NCBI GenBank assembly: GCA_050247235.1 | Contig: JBFWUN010000019.1 | Coordinates: 7,342-71,341 of the forward strand | Length of the DNA stretch: 64,000 nucleotides | Direction: 5' to 3' | Source of the DNA: CAIKBL01 sp050247235 | GTDB lineage: Bacteria; Pseudomonadota; Gammaproteobacteria; Ga0077536 | Shown here: in pieces, positions 46,094-55,904 of the stretch | How positions within the stretch are numbered: the stretch's first letter is position 1 | Layout of the letters: each line of letters starts with the position of its first letter | The notes under the pieces: generated by a model | Seen by the model: only the letters and a program-made list of their open reading frames with translations | Database searches by the model: none | Told to the model about the DNA's origin: nothing | Position numbers and translations under genes: made by a program

Positions 46094-46411
46094 TCAGTCG
46101 TTCTTCGCCACCCGCACGATGAGTCCCTCCATCTCGGGCGTGACCGTGACCTGGCACGTGAGTCGACTCTGGGGTCGGCGCTCGTTCGCGAGATCGAGCG
46201 TCGCGTCCTCGATCTCATTGGGGGCCCCGACCACCTGGACCCACGCGTCGTCGATGTACGCGTGGCAAGTGCTGCAGGCGCAGGAGCCTCCGCAGATCGC
46301 GAGGATCCCCGGGACGCCATTCGCAACAGCTCCCTCCATGACGGACAGGCCGCTCGCGATGTCGCAGGTGTGCTGTTCGCCGTCCAGATCGATAAACGTG
46401 ATTTTCGGCAT
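46094..46411 (-). CDS. [2Fe-2S] ferredoxin, adrenodoxin/putidaredoxin type (distal copy)
   Basis: A 105-residue electron carrier. The cluster ligands are C-x5-C-x2-C (CGGSCACSTC, about 63-72) and a later Cys in RLTCQV, the adrenodoxin spacing, with the conserved H after the third Cys. Such ferredoxins pass electrons from an FAD reductase to cytochromes P450 or Rieske-type oxygenases. The ATG at 46411 gives the family start MPKITFID. It lies 14 bases after the ferredoxin reductase gene and is the last gene of the six-gene operon. Confidence 0.9.
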   Translation of the reverse strand: MPKITFIDLDGEQHTCDIASGLSVMEGAVANGVPGILAICGGSCACSTCHAYIDDAWVQVVGAPNEIEDATLDLANERRPQSRLTCQVTVTPEMEGLIVRVAKND

Positions 46412-46425
46412 GACGTAGTCGCTCG

Positions 46426-47637
46426 TCAGATGAGTGTCTTGATGTCGACGGTCGGATCGGCCACCCGCGCCTTGGCACACGGCCCCTCCGTAACGACGAT
46501 GCGGCGTGCCGCCATGTGGTCGGCCGGTCGGTTGACCGAATCGACCGCGATGACACGCTCCCCTTTGTAGTAGAAAACCGAGAAGCCCCCCTCCCCCACG
46601 GTTCCGCGGACGACCAGGTCGTCGTACCCCGTGGAGATCCCGGCCATCTGGAGCTTGAACTCGTACTGGTCGGACCAGAACCAGGGAACCTGTGCGTATG
46701 CGACGGGCGAATCGAGCAGGCTGGCCGCCGCGACCTTGCCCTGATCCACCGCGTTCTGCACGGACTCGAGCCGGTGGGGCTGCGCATACAGCAGGTTGCG
46801 ATGCCGCGTGCAGTCACCCGCAGCGACGATGGCCGGATCGCTCGTGCGCGCAAACTCGTCGACGATGATACCGGCATCGCACACGAGGCCGGCCTGCTCG
46901 GCGAGTTCGGTGTTGGGCAGTACCCCGATACCCACGATCACGAGATCGGCCGGCAGCGCATCGCCGTCGGCCGTGAGGATTTCAATGATGTCGTGGCGGC
47001 CACGGAGCGCGCTCACCTGCCGCCCCGCCAGGATCCGGACCCCGCGGCGGCCGTGCAGGTCAGCGAAGAACTCGGACACCAGCGGCGCCACCACGCGCGG
47101 CAGCACGCGCGGCTGCGCCTCGAGCACGGTGACGTCGCGGCCCAGGCTGCGCGCGACCGCCGCCACTTCGAGTCCGATGAATCCGCCGCCCACGATCACG
47201 ATCCGGCGCGCATCGGCGAGCCGCCCGCGAATGGCCTCGGCGTCGTCCATGCCGCGCAGGTAGCAGACCCGCGGATCGTCAGCACCCGGCACGGACAGGG
47301 TTCTCACCCGTGCCCCGGTGACGAGCGCCAGCCTGTCGAAGCCCAGGCGCGTACCGTCACCGAGCGTCACTTCCCGCGCGCCGGCATCGAGCCCGGTCAC
47401 GCGCGTACCGAGCCGGACGTCGACCCCGAGCTTGGCGTAATGCTCGGCCGGGCGGAACAGCAGGCGCGGCGCGTCGATCTCGCCGAGCAGGTACTTCTTC
47501 GACAACGGTGGCCGCTGGTAGGGCAGGCTCCGTTCTTCGCCGACCAGCACCAGTTCACCGTCGAACCCTCCTTTGCGCAGGCTCTCGACGATCTGCAGGC
47601 CGGCCTGGCCTGCACCCACCACGATGAAACGCCGCAT
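46426..47637 (-). CDS. FAD-dependent ferredoxin reductase (putidaredoxin reductase type)
   Basis: A 403-residue flavoprotein that transfers electrons from NAD(P)H to ferredoxin. FAD loop VVGAGQAGLQIVESL (about 6-20), NAD loop VIVGGGFIGLEVAAVA (about 146-161) and the AAGDCTRH FAD-contact motif (about 270-277) are present. Length and order match putidaredoxin reductase and relatives. The gene lies between two ferredoxin genes, which are its obvious acceptors. The ATG at 47637 is used; a TTG two codons earlier is less likely. Confidence 0.92.
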   Translation of the reverse strand: MRRFIVVGAGQAGLQIVESLRKGGFDGELVLVGEERSLPYQRPPLSKKYLLGEIDAPRLLFRPAEHYAKLGVDVRLGTRVTGLDAGAREVTLGDGTRLGFDRLALVTGARVRTLSVPGADDPRVCYLRGMDDAEAIRGRLADARRIVIVGGGFIGLEVAAVARSLGRDVTVLEAQPRVLPRVVAPLVSEFFADLHGRRGVRILAGRQVSALRGRHDIIEILTADGDALPADLVIVGIGVLPNTELAEQAGLVCDAGIIVDEFARTSDPAIVAAGDCTRHRNLLYAQPHRLESVQNAVDQGKVAAASLLDSPVAYAQVPWFWSDQYEFKLQMAGISTGYDDLVVRGTVGEGGFSVFYYKGERVIAVDSVNRPADHMAARRIVVTEGPCAKARVADPTVDIKTLI

Positions 47638-47658
47638 GGACAACGCGCGTCGCGCAGG

Positions 47659-47982
47659 TCAGGTCTGGCGTTCGGGCAGGCGGACGACGAGGCCGTCAAG
47701 GTCCGCGCTGAGCTTGATCTGGCAGGACAGCCGCGAATTCGGCTGGCGCGGCACCGCAGTGCACTCGAGCAGGTCCTGTTCGCTGGGTGACATCGCGGGC
47801 ATCCGCGCGACCCACGCGGCGTCGACGAACACGTGGCACGTGGCGCATGCACAGCCGCCGCCGCATTCCGCGACGATCCCGTTGACATCATTCTGGATGG
47901 CGCCTTCCATCAGTGACCATCCGTTCGGGATATCGATTTCTCGACGGGATTCGTCACTCGCGATAAACGTCACTTTGGCCAT
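47659..47982 (-). CDS. [2Fe-2S] ferredoxin, adrenodoxin/putidaredoxin type (proximal copy)
   Basis: A 107-residue ferredoxin of the same type as the distal copy (CGGGCACATC motif and RLSCQI fourth ligand) but clearly diverged from it, for example DESRREIDIPNGWSLMEGA against DGEQHTCDIASGLSVMEGA. Two distinct ferredoxins around one reductase suggest two terminal acceptors. It follows ETF-QO by 21 bases and precedes the reductase by 21 bases. The start at 47982 gives MAKVTFIASD, the family N-terminus. Confidence 0.9.
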   Translation of the reverse strand: MAKVTFIASDESRREIDIPNGWSLMEGAIQNDVNGIVAECGGGCACATCHVFVDAAWVARMPAMSPSEQDLLECTAVPRQPNSRLSCQIKLSADLDGLVVRLPERQT

Positions 47983-48003
47983 CGGTGCGTCACTCTCGGT
48001 CGC

Positions 48004-49635
48004 TCACATGTTCGGATAATTCGGGCCACCGCCGCCCTCCGGCGTGACCCAGTGAATGTTCTGTGACGGATCCTTGATGTCACAGGTCTTGCAGTGCACG
48101 CAGTTCTGCGCGTTGATGCGCAGCTGCTGTTCCCCTCCTTCGTCCACGAACTCGTAGACACCGGCAGGACAGTAGCGCTGCTCCGGTCCGGCGTAGACCG
48201 GGAGGTTCAGCCGCGTCGGCACGCTCGCGTCCTTCAGCGTGAGATGGCATGGCTGGTTTTCCTCGTGGTTGGTATTCGACAGGAACACCGAGGACAGCCG
48301 ATCGAACGTGATCCTGCCATCGGGCTTCGGGTACTCGATGGGGCGGCACTGGGCCGCCGGCTTGAGACTTTCGTGATCGGGTGTGTGGCGGAAAGTCCAC
48401 GGCGCGCGCCCGCGCAGCAGGTAGGTATCGATGGCCGAATAGCCCAGCGCTGCCCACAGCCCCCAGTGAAACGACGGCTTGATATTGCGGACGCGGTAGA
48501 GTTCATCCCACAACCAGGTGCTTTTCAGGCGGTGCGGATAATCGACCGCCTCGCGTCCCGCCTGTTCGCCGGCCCGCAGCAGTTCGAATACCGCTTCGGC
48601 CGCGGTCATCCCCGACTTCATCGCGGTGTGCGAACCCTTGATCTTCGGCACGTTGAGAAATCCGGCGGTATCCCCGACGAGCAATCCGCCCGGGAACGTG
48701 AGCTTGGGAATCGACTGGAAGCCTCCCGCGCTGATCGCGCGCGCGCCGTACGCGACGCGGCGCCCGCCCTCGAACGTGTCACGGATGCTCGGATGCGTCT
48801 TGAAACGCTGCATCTCCTCGAACGGACTGAGGTAAGGGTTCGTGTAGTTGAGTCCGATGACGTAGCCGACCGCGACGTGATTGTCCTCCAGGTGATACAG
48901 GAACGACCCGCCGTACGTCGCGGCGTCGACCGGCCACCCGATGGTGTGCGTCACGCGGCCCGCGTGATGGCGATCCGGCTGGACTTCCCACAGTTCCTTG
49001 ATTCCGATCCCGTAGACTTGGGGATCCACGCCTTCGCGGAGACGGAAGCGCTCGAACAGCGCCTTGGTCAGGGAGCCGCGGCAACCCTCGGCGAAAATGG
49101 TCTGCTTCGCATGCAGTTCCATGCCCGGAGCGAAGTTCGGTCCCTCCTCGCCCTCCTTGGTCCGCCCCATGTCACCGGTGGCAACCCCCTTCACCGAGCC
49201 GTCTTCGTGGTAAAGCACCTCGGAGGCGGCAAAGCCAGGGTAGATGTCGACCCCAAGCGCCTCCGCCTGCTGCGCCAGCCAGCGACAGACGTTGCCGAGA
49301 CTGATGATGTAGTTGCCGTGGTTCTGCATTGCCGGCGGCGTCGGCAGGCGGAACGAACGTGACTCCGTCAGGAACAGGAAGTGATCCTCGCTGACCGGGG
49401 TGTTCAGCGGCGCGCCCTGGGCGCGCCAGTCCGGGATCAGTTCCGTCAGCGCGCGGGGTTCCATCACTGCGCCCGACAGGATATGGGCACCGATCTCGGA
49501 ACCCTTTTCAAGCACGCAGACCGACAGTTCGAAGTCGTGCTCCGCGGCCAGTTGCTTGAGCCTGATCGCGCCCGCGAGACCGGACGGTCCCCCGCCGACG
49601 ATCACGACATCGAACTCCATCGCCTCGCGTTCCAT
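48004..49635 (-). CDS. Electron transfer flavoprotein-ubiquinone oxidoreductase
   Basis: A 543-residue membrane-associated flavoprotein that passes electrons from ETF to ubiquinone. FAD loop VVIVGGGPSGLAGAIRL (about 9-25), GAHILSGAVMEPRAL, the quinone-binding region with YGGSFLYH, GDTAGFLNVPKIKGSHTAMKSG, and the C-terminal [4Fe-4S] site with cysteines in YCPAGVYE and CVHCKTCDIKDP. It is co-transcribed with etfB and etfA (18-base gap). The ATG at 49635 or the one at 49620 may be used. Confidence 0.95.
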   Translation of the reverse strand: MEREAMEFDVVIVGGGPSGLAGAIRLKQLAAEHDFELSVCVLEKGSEIGAHILSGAVMEPRALTELIPDWRAQGAPLNTPVSEDHFLFLTESRSFRLPTPPAMQNHGNYIISLGNVCRWLAQQAEALGVDIYPGFAASEVLYHEDGSVKGVATGDMGRTKEGEEGPNFAPGMELHAKQTIFAEGCRGSLTKALFERFRLREGVDPQVYGIGIKELWEVQPDRHHAGRVTHTIGWPVDAATYGGSFLYHLEDNHVAVGYVIGLNYTNPYLSPFEEMQRFKTHPSIRDTFEGGRRVAYGARAISAGGFQSIPKLTFPGGLLVGDTAGFLNVPKIKGSHTAMKSGMTAAEAVFELLRAGEQAGREAVDYPHRLKSTWLWDELYRVRNIKPSFHWGLWAALGYSAIDTYLLRGRAPWTFRHTPDHESLKPAAQCRPIEYPKPDGRITFDRLSSVFLSNTNHEENQPCHLTLKDASVPTRLNLPVYAGPEQRYCPAGVYEFVDEGGEQQLRINAQNCVHCKTCDIKDPSQNIHWVTPEGGGGPNYPNM

Positions 49636-49653
49636 GGCCGTGCCCTGCCGGCG

Positions 49654-50586
<933 letters not shown>

Positions 50587-50588
50587 GA

Positions 50589-51338
50589 TCAGATCACCTT
50601 GGCTTCGTTGCGGAGTTTCGCGACCAGTTCCTGCACGTCGGCAACCTTGACGCCGCCCGCGCGTCCCGGCGGCTCAGCCGCCTTGACGAGCTTCAGGCGG
50701 GGCGCGATGTCCACGCCGAGGTCGGCCGGTGACACGGTATCGAGGGGCTTTTTCTTCGCCTTCATGATGTTCGGCAGCTTCACGTAGCGGGGCTCGTTGA
50801 GCCGCAGGTCGGCAGTGACCACCGCCGGCATCTTCAGTGACACGATCTGGAGCCCGCCGTCCACTTCCCGCTTGACCTCGAGCGTGCCCGCGCCGACATC
50901 GACTTTGGCGGCGAAGGTGCCCTGCGCCCAGCCGAGCAGCCCGGCGAGCATCTGGCCGGTCTGGTTGGAATCGTCGTCGATGGCCTGCTTGCCCAGGATC
51001 ACGAGTCCCGGCTGTTCGCGCTCGACGATTGCCTTCAGGAGCTTGGCGACGCCGAGCGGCTGCACTTCGTCATCGGTCTGCACGAGGATGCCGCGGTCGG
51101 CGCCCATCGCCATCGCGGTGCGCAGCGTCTCCTGGCACTGCGAGGGTCCGATTGACACGGCGACGATCTCCTCGGCCTTGCCGGCTTCCTGGAGGCGGAT
51201 TGCCTCTTCCACCGCAATCTCGTCGAACGGGTTCATCGACATCTTGACGTTCGCGAGATCGACGCCGGAACCATCGGATTTCGGGCGCGCCTTCACGTTG
51301 TAATCAATGGCGCGCTTCACCGCCACCAGGATCTTCAT
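50589..51338 (-). CDS. etfB: Electron transfer flavoprotein beta subunit
   Basis: A 249-residue ETF beta subunit: MKILVAVKRAIDYNVK, MNPFDEIAVEEAIRLQE, ATAMGADRGI-like block, GKQAIDDDSNQTGQMLAGLLGW and the DLRLNEPRYVKLPNIMKAKKKPL recognition-loop region (listed by block). It binds AMP and contacts the dehydrogenase. The ATG follows a GGAGG site. It heads the six-gene operon through to the distal ferredoxin and is divergent from glutaryl-CoA dehydrogenase, a likely electron donor. Confidence 0.96.
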   Translation of the reverse strand: MKILVAVKRAIDYNVKARPKSDGSGVDLANVKMSMNPFDEIAVEEAIRLQEAGKAEEIVAVSIGPSQCQETLRTAMAMGADRGILVQTDDEVQPLGVAKLLKAIVEREQPGLVILGKQAIDDDSNQTGQMLAGLLGWAQGTFAAKVDVGAGTLEVKREVDGGLQIVSLKMPAVVTADLRLNEPRYVKLPNIMKAKKKPLDTVSPADLGVDIAPRLKLVKAAEPPGRAGGVKVADVQELVAKLRNEAKVI

Positions 51339-51582
51339 GACTGCCTCCAGCTAAGAGCGATTGACTCCGCGGCCGCGCCGCGCCGCGCAGGGCACGAGGT
51401 GGTCCCGGAACGGGTCTCGGTCAGGGGCCGAAATGGTATCAGTAACGGCTTGATCGAAAAAGGCGACGCAACGCAGCAGCGCGTCCGGCGCCAGGCCCCC
51501 GCGGGCAGCTTCCGGGTCTCGACCCACGAGAAACGCAATGCGAAGATGCCGGCCCCTTCCGCGCCATCGCCAGGACTGCTGC
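51339..51582. promoter_or_regulatory. Divergent control region of the etf operon and gcdH
   Basis: This 244-base region must hold the promoters for both directions. I see no convincing pair of boxes and no obvious large palindrome. A possible shared regulator site cannot be named from sequence. Confidence 0.3.
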
Positions 51583-52794
51583 ATGACATCGCCCGACGCC
51601 CCGATCAAAGCCTCCGCCGAAGCCTCGTTCGATTGGGAAGACCCGCTCCTGTTGACCCGCCAGCTGACCGATGACGAACGCATGGTCATGGACGCCGCCC
51701 GCACGTTCTGCGCGGAGCGCCTGCTGCCGCGCGTGCGCGACATCCACCGTTTCGAGTCGTTCGAGCGCAGCATCATGAACGAGTTCGGCGAACTGGGCTT
51801 CCTAGGCTGCACGATTCCGACGGAATACGGCGGGGCCGGGCTGAACTATGTCGCCTACGGACTCATCGCGCGCGAAGTCGAACGCGTCGATTCCGGCTTC
51901 CGCTCAGCGATGAGCGTGCAATCGAGCCTCGTCATGCACCCGATCTACGCCTACGGCACCGATGCGCAGCGCCGCAGGTACCTGCCGAAACTCGCGTCCG
52001 GAGAATGGGTCGGCTGCTTCGGCCTGACCGAGCCCGACCACGGCTCCGACCCCGGCGGGATGCAGACGCGGGCCCGCGCGGTCGACGGCGGCTACGTGCT
52101 CACGGGCAACAAGATGTGGATCACCAACTCCCCGCTCGCCGATGTCCTGGTCGTCTGGGCCAAGACCGAGGACGGGGTGATCCGGGGCTTCGTGCTCGAG
52201 CGCGGCATGGCCGGGCTTGCGACACCGAAGATCGAAGGCAAGTTCTCGCTGCGGGCCTCGATCACCGGTGAGATTGTCATGGACCAGGTGTTCGTGCCGG
52301 CCGAGAACCTGCTGCCGAACGTGCAGGGACTGCGCGGGCCGTTCGGGTGCCTGAACCGTGCGCGTTACGGCATCTCCTGGGGCGCGATGGGTGCCGCCGA
52401 ATTCTGCTGGCACGCCGCGCGCCGTTACACCCTGGACCGCAAGCAGTTCGGTCGCCCGCTCGCCGCCAACCAGCTCGTTCAGAAGAAGCTCGCCGACATG
52501 CAGACCGAGATCACGCTCGGCCTGCACGGCGCCCTGCAGCTCGGACGTCTGATCGATGCGGGCCTTGGTGCGCCCGAGGCGATCTCGCTGTTGAAACGCA
52601 ACAACTGCGGCAAGGCGCTCGATGTCGCACGCACCGCACGCGACATGCATGGCGGCAACGGGGTGTCCGACGAGTACCACGTCATCCGCCACGTGCTGAA
52701 CCTCGAGGCCGTCAACACCTACGAAGGCACCCACGACATCCATGCCCTGATCCTCGGCCGCGCGCAGACCGGACTGCAGGCGTTCACCGCGTAG
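51583..52794 (+). CDS. gcdH: Glutaryl-CoA dehydrogenase
   Basis: A 403-residue FAD acyl-CoA dehydrogenase that oxidises and decarboxylates glutaryl-CoA to crotonyl-CoA (lysine, tryptophan and aromatic catabolism). The family start FDWEDPLLLTRQLTDDERM, GCFGLTEPDHGSDP, and the end VNTYEGTHDIHALILGRAQTG with the catalytic Glu are all diagnostic of GcdH. The arginine-bearing region around SLVMHPIYAYG also fits. Electrons go to ETF, encoded divergently 244 bases away. The ATG at 51583 is used; the frame upstream has no resemblance. Confidence 0.94.
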   Translation: MTSPDAPIKASAEASFDWEDPLLLTRQLTDDERMVMDAARTFCAERLLPRVRDIHRFESFERSIMNEFGELGFLGCTIPTEYGGAGLNYVAYGLIAREVERVDSGFRSAMSVQSSLVMHPIYAYGTDAQRRRYLPKLASGEWVGCFGLTEPDHGSDPGGMQTRARAVDGGYVLTGNKMWITNSPLADVLVVWAKTEDGVIRGFVLERGMAGLATPKIEGKFSLRASITGEIVMDQVFVPAENLLPNVQGLRGPFGCLNRARYGISWGAMGAAEFCWHAARRYTLDRKQFGRPLAANQLVQKKLADMQTEITLGLHGALQLGRLIDAGLGAPEAISLLKRNNCGKALDVARTARDMHGGNGVSDEYHVIRHVLNLEAVNTYEGTHDIHALILGRAQTGLQAFTA

Positions 52795-52945
52795 GTATCG
52801 CGGGAGCGCTTGGCTTCATTGCGCAGGGCCGGCCCGATGTGCTTGAATTCCCGCCGGTTAGTCGTCGCATCCGCACGCGCGGCGACCGTCACGCAGACCG
52901 CGCTCCGGTACGCCTTCACGCGCGCGGCACTCCAGTCACGCAACC

Positions 52946-53329
52946 ATGATGGAACACACAACGAGCATGAACATTTACGTCGGGAACCTTCCATACAGTG
53001 TCCGCGATGAGGAACTGCGCGCCACCTTCGAGCCCTACGGGACCGTCGTCTCCGCCGAGGTGATTTTCGACAAGCGCACGCGGCGTTCGCGCGGATACGG
53101 GTTCGTCGAGATGGCGAGCGAGTCCGAGGGTCAGCGCGCGATCGCCGCGCTGAATGGCCAGGAGCTGCACGGGCGCGAGCTGCGGGTCGATGCCTCGCAG
53201 CCCAAGAGCGAGAAAACGCCGGGCGAACGCAGTCAGCCGCCGCGCACGACGCCGCGCGCACCTGCGGTGGCCGCCGAGGCGGCGCCCGCGACGGGATTGA
53301 AGGGCTTCTTCAAGCGCCTGTTCGGCTGA
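52946..53329 (+). CDS. RRM-type RNA-binding protein
   Basis: Up to 127 residues. One RNA-recognition motif with RNP2 IYVGNL and RNP1 RGYGFVEM is followed by a Pro/Thr/Ala-rich tail ending GLKGFFKRLFG, an amphipathic basic helix. Bacterial single-RRM proteins bind single-stranded RNA, often in cold or stress adaptation. Start choice is open: ATG 52946, or ATG 52967 that gives MNIYVGNLPYS. It is followed after 16 bases by a small helical-protein gene. Confidence 0.9.
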   Translation: MMEHTTSMNIYVGNLPYSVRDEELRATFEPYGTVVSAEVIFDKRTRRSRGYGFVEMASESEGQRAIAALNGQELHGRELRVDASQPKSEKTPGERSQPPRTTPRAPAVAAEAAPATGLKGFFKRLFG

Positions 53330-53345
53330 CGCCCGGCGCCGGCCG

Positions 53346-53669
53346 ATGACGGATCCGATCGACGACGCCCTGCCTCCCGCGGCGCGGCCGGCGTGGGAAG
53401 CCTACCAGCGCATGCTGGCGTCCAAGACGGCGCACTTCGATTTCCTGTCCGGCCTGGACCGCAAGACCCAGGCAGGCGGGCAGCGGACCCTGGCGGAGAT
53501 CGCGCGGCTCGACACGCTGCTCAACGCCCACACCGCCGCCGTACGGACGTTTCGCGAATGCATCGTGTCCCTGGCCGCGACGGATCCCGCGGCGCGTGAG
53601 GCGCTGCTCGCCCGCCTGCACCAGGTCAATGCGCCGCTCGGCGCACCCGATTCCGCGGCGATGCACTGA
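53346..53669 (+). CDS. Small helical protein of unknown function
   Basis: A 107-residue soluble, alanine-rich protein, almost entirely helical by pattern (AWEAYQRMLASKTAHFDFLS; TLAEIARLDTLLNAHTAAV). I do not recognise it. It is 16 bases downstream of the RRM gene and most likely in the same transcript. It has no signal peptide. The stop codon lies at the foot of a terminator hairpin. Confidence 0.6.
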   Translation: MTDPIDDALPPAARPAWEAYQRMLASKTAHFDFLSGLDRKTQAGGQRTLAEIARLDTLLNAHTAAVRTFRECIVSLAATDPAAREALLARLHQVNAPLGAPDSAAMH

Positions 53670-53690
53670 CCGCCGCCTGCGGCGCCGGTC
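53668..53690. terminator. Hairpin terminator between convergent operons
   Basis: GACCG and CGGTC pair (53668-53672 with 53686-53690). After a single C-C mismatch there are four more pairs and a 3-base loop. It lies between the convergent stop codons of the small helical protein and the SDR gene. It has no T tract. Confidence 0.5.
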
Positions 53691-53698
53691 GCCAGGCT

Positions 53699-54574
53699 TC
53701 AGTCGGCATCGAGTTCGCGCGTGATCGCGCGGAAGTACTCGGGCTTGCCGGTGGTCCAGACTTCGCCCCAGTGCTGGCCGCCGCCGTCGATCGTGAGCAC
53801 CTCGCCGGTGATGTAGCCGCCCGCCGGCCCGCCGATGAACAACGCGGCCTCCGCGATCTCCCATGGGGAACCCACCCGCTTCAGCGGGTTGGTCAATGCG
53901 TACTTCGCGCGCGCGGCCTCGGTGTAGACGCGCCACCCTTCGGTCTGGATCGCGCCGGGCCCGATGCAGTTGACCCGGATGCCCAGCGGCGCCCATTCCA
54001 CCGCCACCGCCTGTGAAAGCGCCACGACCCCCGCGCGTGCGGCGACGGTGTGCGCGACCCCATGCAGACCGCGCGGCACGACGACAATGTTGACGATGCT
54101 GCCAGGTGCCCCCGCGTCGCGCCACTTGCGTGCGTGTGCCTGCATCATGGACCACGTCCCGTTGAGGTTCGTGTTGATGACGGTGTTCCAGCCCTTTTCA
54201 CTGAAATCGATCGCGGCCTGCGGAAACTGTCCGCCGGCACTGTTGATCAGGATGTCCACCCGGCCAAACCGGTTCCACAACGTTTCGGTCGAGCGTTCAA
54301 CCCACGCGCGATCACGGATGTCGATAGGTTCGAAATCGGCATCGAGATCGCACGCCCGCATGGCCTCGATCACGCCGTGCAGCTTTTCCTCGCTGCGGCC
54401 GCAGACGACCACCGCGGCCCCGAGGCGTGCGGCAAGCCATGCCGTCGCGCGGCCGATACCACTGCCGCCACCCGACACCACCACGACCTTGTCGCGCAGC
54501 ATGTCGGGCGCGAACACCGTGGGGTGGGCCGCGAGGTCTTCGTTCGTCTCCGGAATCGGCAGGGTCTGCTCCAT
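53699..54574 (-). CDS. SDR-family reductase with altered Tyr-x3-Lys site
   Basis: A 291-residue SDR with cofactor loop GGGSGIG (35-41) and the NSAGG block. At the place of the catalytic Tyr-x3-Lys it reads HTVAARAGV, that is Thr176 and Arg180. The pattern MAHT.AARAGV is, as I recall it, shared by a group of 2,4-dienoyl-CoA-reductase-like and terpene-utilisation (AtuB/AtuG-like) SDRs, so this is probably a subfamily trait. The C-terminal ITGEVLTIDGGGQHWGE is also typical of that group. It is the last gene of the catabolic array, 10 bases after the acyl-CoA dehydrogenase gene, and probably acts on an acyl-CoA. Confidence 0.82.
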   Translation of the reverse strand: MEQTLPIPETNEDLAAHPTVFAPDMLRDKVVVVSGGGSGIGRATAWLAARLGAAVVVCGRSEEKLHGVIEAMRACDLDADFEPIDIRDRAWVERSTETLWNRFGRVDILINSAGGQFPQAAIDFSEKGWNTVINTNLNGTWSMMQAHARKWRDAGAPGSIVNIVVVPRGLHGVAHTVAARAGVVALSQAVAVEWAPLGIRVNCIGPGAIQTEGWRVYTEAARAKYALTNPLKRVGSPWEIAEAALFIGGPAGGYITGEVLTIDGGGQHWGEVWTTGKPEYFRAITRELDAD

Positions 54575-54584
54575 GCGCGTGCGC

Positions 54585-55799
54585 TCACCTGGTATGGAGC
54601 AGTTCGCGGCTGATGATCATCTTCCGCACCTCGGTGGTGCCGGCGCCGATCTCGAGCAGCTTGGTCGATCGGTACAGCCGGTTGATCTCGGACTCCCACA
54701 TGTAGCCGTACCCCCCGTAGATCTGGAGCGCATCGTTGAGCACGAGGTTCAGGGTGTTCGCGGTGTACATCAGCGAGGCGGCGGTCTGCGCGTGGATCAT
54801 CCCGCGCCCGCCCCCGCCGACCTCGAGATCGTTTGCTTCCGCGAGCACGCCGTAGCAGAGCGCCCGCATGCTCTCCACCCACACGTACATGTCGGCGATC
54901 TTGGACTGGATCATCTGAAACTCGGCCAGGGGCTTGCCGAACTGCACGCGGGTCTTGGCATATTCAATGGAGAGCTCGAGCGCGCGCTCGGCAATCCCGA
55001 CACAGATCGGTGAAATCACGGCGCGTTCGAGATCGAGCCCGCTCATCACGACCGCCACGCCGGCGTTCTCCTCGCCGACGAGGTTCTCTGCGGGGACCTT
55101 GCAGTTGTCGAACACGAGTTCCCCGGTCTGGCTGCCGCGGAAGCCCATCTTCACGAGCTTCTGTGCAACCCGGAAACCCGGGAAGTCTTTCTCCACGATG
55201 AACGCGGAGATGCCGTGGGCTCCGCGCTCGGGCGCGGTTTTCGCGTAGACCAGCAAGGTATCCGCCACCGGACCGTTGGTGATGAAGATCTTGCTGCCAT
55301 TCAGCACGTAGTGACCGCCCTCGCGCTTCGCCGTGGTGCGCATCGAGCCGAGCGCATCCGACCCCGCGCCGGGCTCGGTGAGCCCGAGCGCGCCAGTCGC
55401 CTTGCCGCTGCAGAGATCCGGCAGGTACTTCCGGCGCAGGTCATCGTTGGCATTGCGGTAGATGTTGTTCAGACACAGGTTCTCGTGCGCGATCCACGAC
55501 AGGCTCAACGCGTAGTTCCAGCGCGCCATCGCCTGGCACACGAGACCACTGGTGAAGAAATCGAGCCCTGCCCCGCCGTACTCCTCCGCCACCGTGATGC
55601 CGCAATATCCCTGCGCGGCAATCTTCTGCATCACGTCCTCCGGCCACCATTCCTCGTCATCCATGCGGGCGGCGAGCGGGTACAGTTCCTTGCGGCAGAA
55701 CTTGTCGGCCTCGTCGAGCATGATCTGCTGATCAGGGCTCAGCCGGAACGCGGGCGATGCGGCCTCGGCGGCGCCGGGCACGGGGGCTCGTTGGGTCAT
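54585..55799 (-). CDS. Acyl-CoA dehydrogenase of the isovaleryl-CoA dehydrogenase type
   Basis: A 404-residue FAD enzyme. FAD and substrate blocks: GALGLTEPGAGSDALGSM, IFITNGPVADTLLVYAKT, QIYGGYGYMWE. In place of the usual catalytic Glu near the C-terminus (YEGT) it has IGAGTTEVRK, as in isovaleryl-CoA dehydrogenase, and a Glu in GLDLERA (Glu258) that serves as base in that group. Branched substrates such as isovaleryl- or citronellyl-CoA are likely. A GGAG site precedes the ATG at 55799. It lies 105 bases after the molybdoenzyme gene and feeds ETF. Confidence 0.9.
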   Translation of the reverse strand: MTQRAPVPGAAEAASPAFRLSPDQQIMLDEADKFCRKELYPLAARMDDEEWWPEDVMQKIAAQGYCGITVAEEYGGAGLDFFTSGLVCQAMARWNYALSLSWIAHENLCLNNIYRNANDDLRRKYLPDLCSGKATGALGLTEPGAGSDALGSMRTTAKREGGHYVLNGSKIFITNGPVADTLLVYAKTAPERGAHGISAFIVEKDFPGFRVAQKLVKMGFRGSQTGELVFDNCKVPAENLVGEENAGVAVVMSGLDLERAVISPICVGIAERALELSIEYAKTRVQFGKPLAEFQMIQSKIADMYVWVESMRALCYGVLAEANDLEVGGGGRGMIHAQTAASLMYTANTLNLVLNDALQIYGGYGYMWESEINRLYRSTKLLEIGAGTTEVRKMIISRELLHTR

Positions 55800-55904
55800 C
55801 GTGAACTCCACTGGGGGCTTGGTCGGACGCTCGGGACGTGCGCGGACCGGGCGGCGCCGCGCAGGCCCGGACCTTAACCAATGGTCCGGGGTTTGTCCAA
55901 CCGC

